Assembly (NCBI GenBank): GCA_022599775.1
Contig: JAHZLQ010000008.1
Span: 93,352-157,351 of the forward strand
Direction of reading: 5' to 3'
Length of the DNA stretch: 64,000 nt
Source: Gammaproteobacteria bacterium
Lineage (GTDB): Bacteria > Pseudomonadota > Gammaproteobacteria > Nevskiales > Nevskiaceae
Shown here: piece by piece, positions 62,680 through 64,000 of the stretch
How the letters are laid out: the number at the start of each line of letters is the position of its first letter
How positions within the stretch are numbered: the stretch's first letter is position 1
Position numbers and translations under genes: made by a program
Notes under the pieces: model-generated
The model's database searches: none
The model's input: only the letters and a program-made list of their open reading frames with translations
Told to the model about the DNA's origin: nothing

Positions 62680-63543
62680 TCAGCGGGCGGCCGGTCCACG
62701 CAAGCGTTCGAAGTAACGCGTCAGCACATAGCCCTTGAATACCCAGACGCGGCGCAGGCGATTGAAGCGTTCGAGGAACTGACGGCGGGAATCCTCCAGC
62801 GGCTCCATGCACAAGCGCAGGTAGCTCTTGTAGATACCGGACAGATCCACCGCCTCAAGTACCGTGCGCAGGGTTTTCGGCAGACCTCGGAGATCGATCG
62901 CGGACTGAAAGTCGATCAGGTATGGGCGACCGTCAGCACCGACCAGAATGTTGGAGAGATTGCGCAAATCCAGATGTACGATGCCGCGTTCATGCATGCG
63001 AAAGACCAGGGCTTCCAGACGCTCGAAGAAGCTGCGCGACAGCTTGTCGCCGGACTTGGCCGTTGCACTCAGTGTGACGCCCGGAATGAATGCGTAGGCC
63101 AACGCCAGGCGACCGAGGCGCACCGGTGCCGAGGCGATTCCGCTGAGCCCCTGCAGGCGCACGATCATGCGCATTTCACGCCGCACGAACAGGCGCGCAG
63201 CGCTGATGCGCACCCACCACGGACAGTGTGAGAAGTCCTTGATGATCAGGTCCAGTCCCGCCACTCGATAGCGGAACACATGCGCATTGGCGAAACGGCC
63301 GGCATGGATCAGGCTGAGCGCGTCGGCTTGAATGGCGCGGTCCGGAAAGGCGGCCTGCAAGCGGGCCAGGGTTCGGCATCGCGCCTCATCCTGATTCAGA
63401 CCCGTGAGACCGCGACGGCGCGACTTGAAGTGGCGACTGCAGGGGCCGGTATCGACCGTAGCCGTTGCGCGAGCCTGACGACGATTCGCCTTTTGAGGCA
63501 AAAGCGGGCCCGCCGCGCGAGCCGGAGCTTGCACGTGATTCAT
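62680..63543 (-). CDS. Lipopolysaccharide-kinase/RIO-like protein (287 aa)
   Basis: The catalytic loop is RGIVHLDLRNLSNILVGADGRPYLIDFQSAIDLRGLP, with HLDLRN (HxDxxxxN) and the metal DFQ in place of DFG. The N-terminal 40 residues are basic and disordered. ATP-lobe motifs are weak (ANAHVFRYRVAGLDLIIKDFS, with a possible Lys in IIKD). This is the Kdo kinase (KdkA)/WaaP/RIO-like group, which phosphorylates lipid A-core sugars. The Met at 63543 is preferred to upstream alternatives. Confidence 0.75.
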   Translation of the reverse strand: MNHVQAPARAAGPLLPQKANRRQARATATVDTGPCSRHFKSRRRGLTGLNQDEARCRTLARLQAAFPDRAIQADALSLIHAGRFANAHVFRYRVAGLDLIIKDFSHCPWWVRISAARLFVRREMRMIVRLQGLSGIASAPVRLGRLALAYAFIPGVTLSATAKSGDKLSRSFFERLEALVFRMHERGIVHLDLRNLSNILVGADGRPYLIDFQSAIDLRGLPKTLRTVLEAVDLSGIYKSYLRLCMEPLEDSRRQFLERFNRLRRVWVFKGYVLTRYFERLRGPAAR

Positions 63544-63620
63544 GGTTGACTCCAAAAAGGGCGTGGCTCGGGGGCGCCACGCCATGACCGCTGACAACCC
63601 GCCATCACGGACCGTAGGGG

Positions 63621-63665
63621 TGACCGGTCAGTAACAACGATTTCGGAATGTTAGTTACCGGTAAC
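63621..63665. promoter_or_regulatory. Two perfect palindromes upstream of the kinase gene
   Basis: TGACCGGTCA (63621-63630) and GTTACCGGTAAC (63654-63665) share an ACCGGT core and are 33 bp apart by their starts. They are 78-122 bp upstream of the kinase start. Looks like a pair of operator sites for an unknown regulator. The binding protein is unknown. Confidence 0.6.
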
Positions 63666-63713
63666 ACTCACGTCAAGCGCCCGGTGACGGCATGGCGTGT
63701 TTGACTCCCATCC

Positions 63714-63814
63714 CGTCATTCCGGACAAGCTGCAGGCTTGAGCCGGAATCCACGCGACATCCGGTGAGGCCGCATGGATTCCGGGTTCCCGCTGCGCGGG
63801 CCCCGGAATGACGG
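63714..63814. repeat. Dispersed repeat, composite copy (type A, spacer, type B)
   Basis: Type A at 63714-63752, a 23-bp spacer (CGCGACATCCGGTGAGGCCG and CAT), then type B at 63776-63814. The two units point in opposite directions and give a long hairpin-rich element. Nearly identical to 63916-64000. Confidence 0.88.
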
Positions 63815-63915
63815 AAACGGTCGGACAGCCGCTCAGCAAGCGGCGTCAGGTCGGCAACAGCGTTCCTGTCGCGGCCCGCCGTTCGTCACCCACCATGCAA
63901 ACCTCACCCCAGCTC

Positions 63916-64000
63916 CGTCATTCCGGACAAGCCGCAGGCTTGAGCCGGAATCCACGCGACATCCGGTGAGGCCGCATGGATTCCGGGTTCCCGCTGCGCG
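63916..64000. repeat. Second composite copy of the dispersed repeat, cut by the window end
   Basis: The same A-spacer-B order as at 63714, 202 bp further on; the visible 85 bases differ from that copy at about one position. Type B continues beyond 64000. The stretch between the copies (63815-63915) holds no gene that I can support. Confidence 0.88.

Noticed and set aside
62680..63543. Calling the kinase-like gene a eukaryotic-type Ser/Thr protein kinase
   Set aside because: The DFQ in place of DFG, weak ATP lobe and HLDLRN loop fit LPS/RIO-type kinases better; substrate left open.

Overview
This 64 kb window is high-GC, densely coded DNA with no rRNA, tRNA or CRISPR array that I can see. The gene set (AlkB-type hydroxylase, FadI-type thiolase, cbb3 oxidase, HiPIPs, MtrB/PioB-type porin, GTG starts, many ATGA overlaps) suggests an aerobic to microaerobic gammaproteobacterium of the hydrocarbon/lipid-using type (Nevskiales/Solimonadaceae-like). 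That placement is an inference from gene content, not from a marker gene.

Left part (1-15 kb): lipid and small-molecule metabolism. It holds the 3' end of an AlkB-like membrane hydroxylase, a membrane protein, an acyl-CoA synthetase, a thiolase, a spermidine-synthase-like methyltransferase-fold protein, a KpsC/KpsS-type glycosyltransferase, alpha/beta hydrolases with a TetR and twin operators, a HiPIP, a LysR/quinone-reductase divergent pair and an extradiol-type dioxygenase. Two head-to-head gene remnants at 6121-6806 mark a deletion junction.

Central part (14.9-53.5 kb): an oxygen-responsive island. A heme-PAS FixL-like kinase, a FixJ-like regulator, a lone receiver and two [4Fe-4S] FNR-type regulators (14939-15622 and 37334-38038) sit among hemN, a complete cbb3 oxidase operon (ccoNOQP-x-GHIS plus a TauE/SafE-like gene), catalase, a DksA-like protein, alcohol dehydrogenase, phosphoribosyltransferase, PEP synthase, a flavodoxin-fold reductase, a universal stress protein, glycogen genes (glgC, glgP), a nitroreductase, an acyl-CoA synthetase/GNAT fusion, an EncFtn-like ferritin and a nine-gene N-ATPase operon. 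Fifteen FNR-type boxes (TTGA-N6-TCAA and close variants) lie in front of almost every transcription unit, and FixJ-like TACGTAGTTYCC elements precede both fnr genes. The sequence therefore predicts a cascade of oxygen to FixL, then FixJ, then two FNR proteins, then respiration, redox, storage, iron and sodium-bioenergetics genes. A REP-RAYT unit interrupts the island at 46.3-47.1 kb.

Right part (53.5-64 kb): a Pio/Mto-like extracellular electron operon on the minus strand (decaheme cytochrome, MtrB/PioB porin, diheme cytochrome c, HiPIP) with a divergent TetR. No outer-surface MtrC-type cytochrome is present, which favours electron uptake such as Fe(II) oxidation. It is followed by a lipoprotein MBL-fold hydrolase, a MarR-MFS pair, a thioesterase and an LPS-kinase-like protein. 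The window ends in copies of a dispersed palindromic repeat that also occurs near 6.8, 11.3-11.6 and 14.9 kb.
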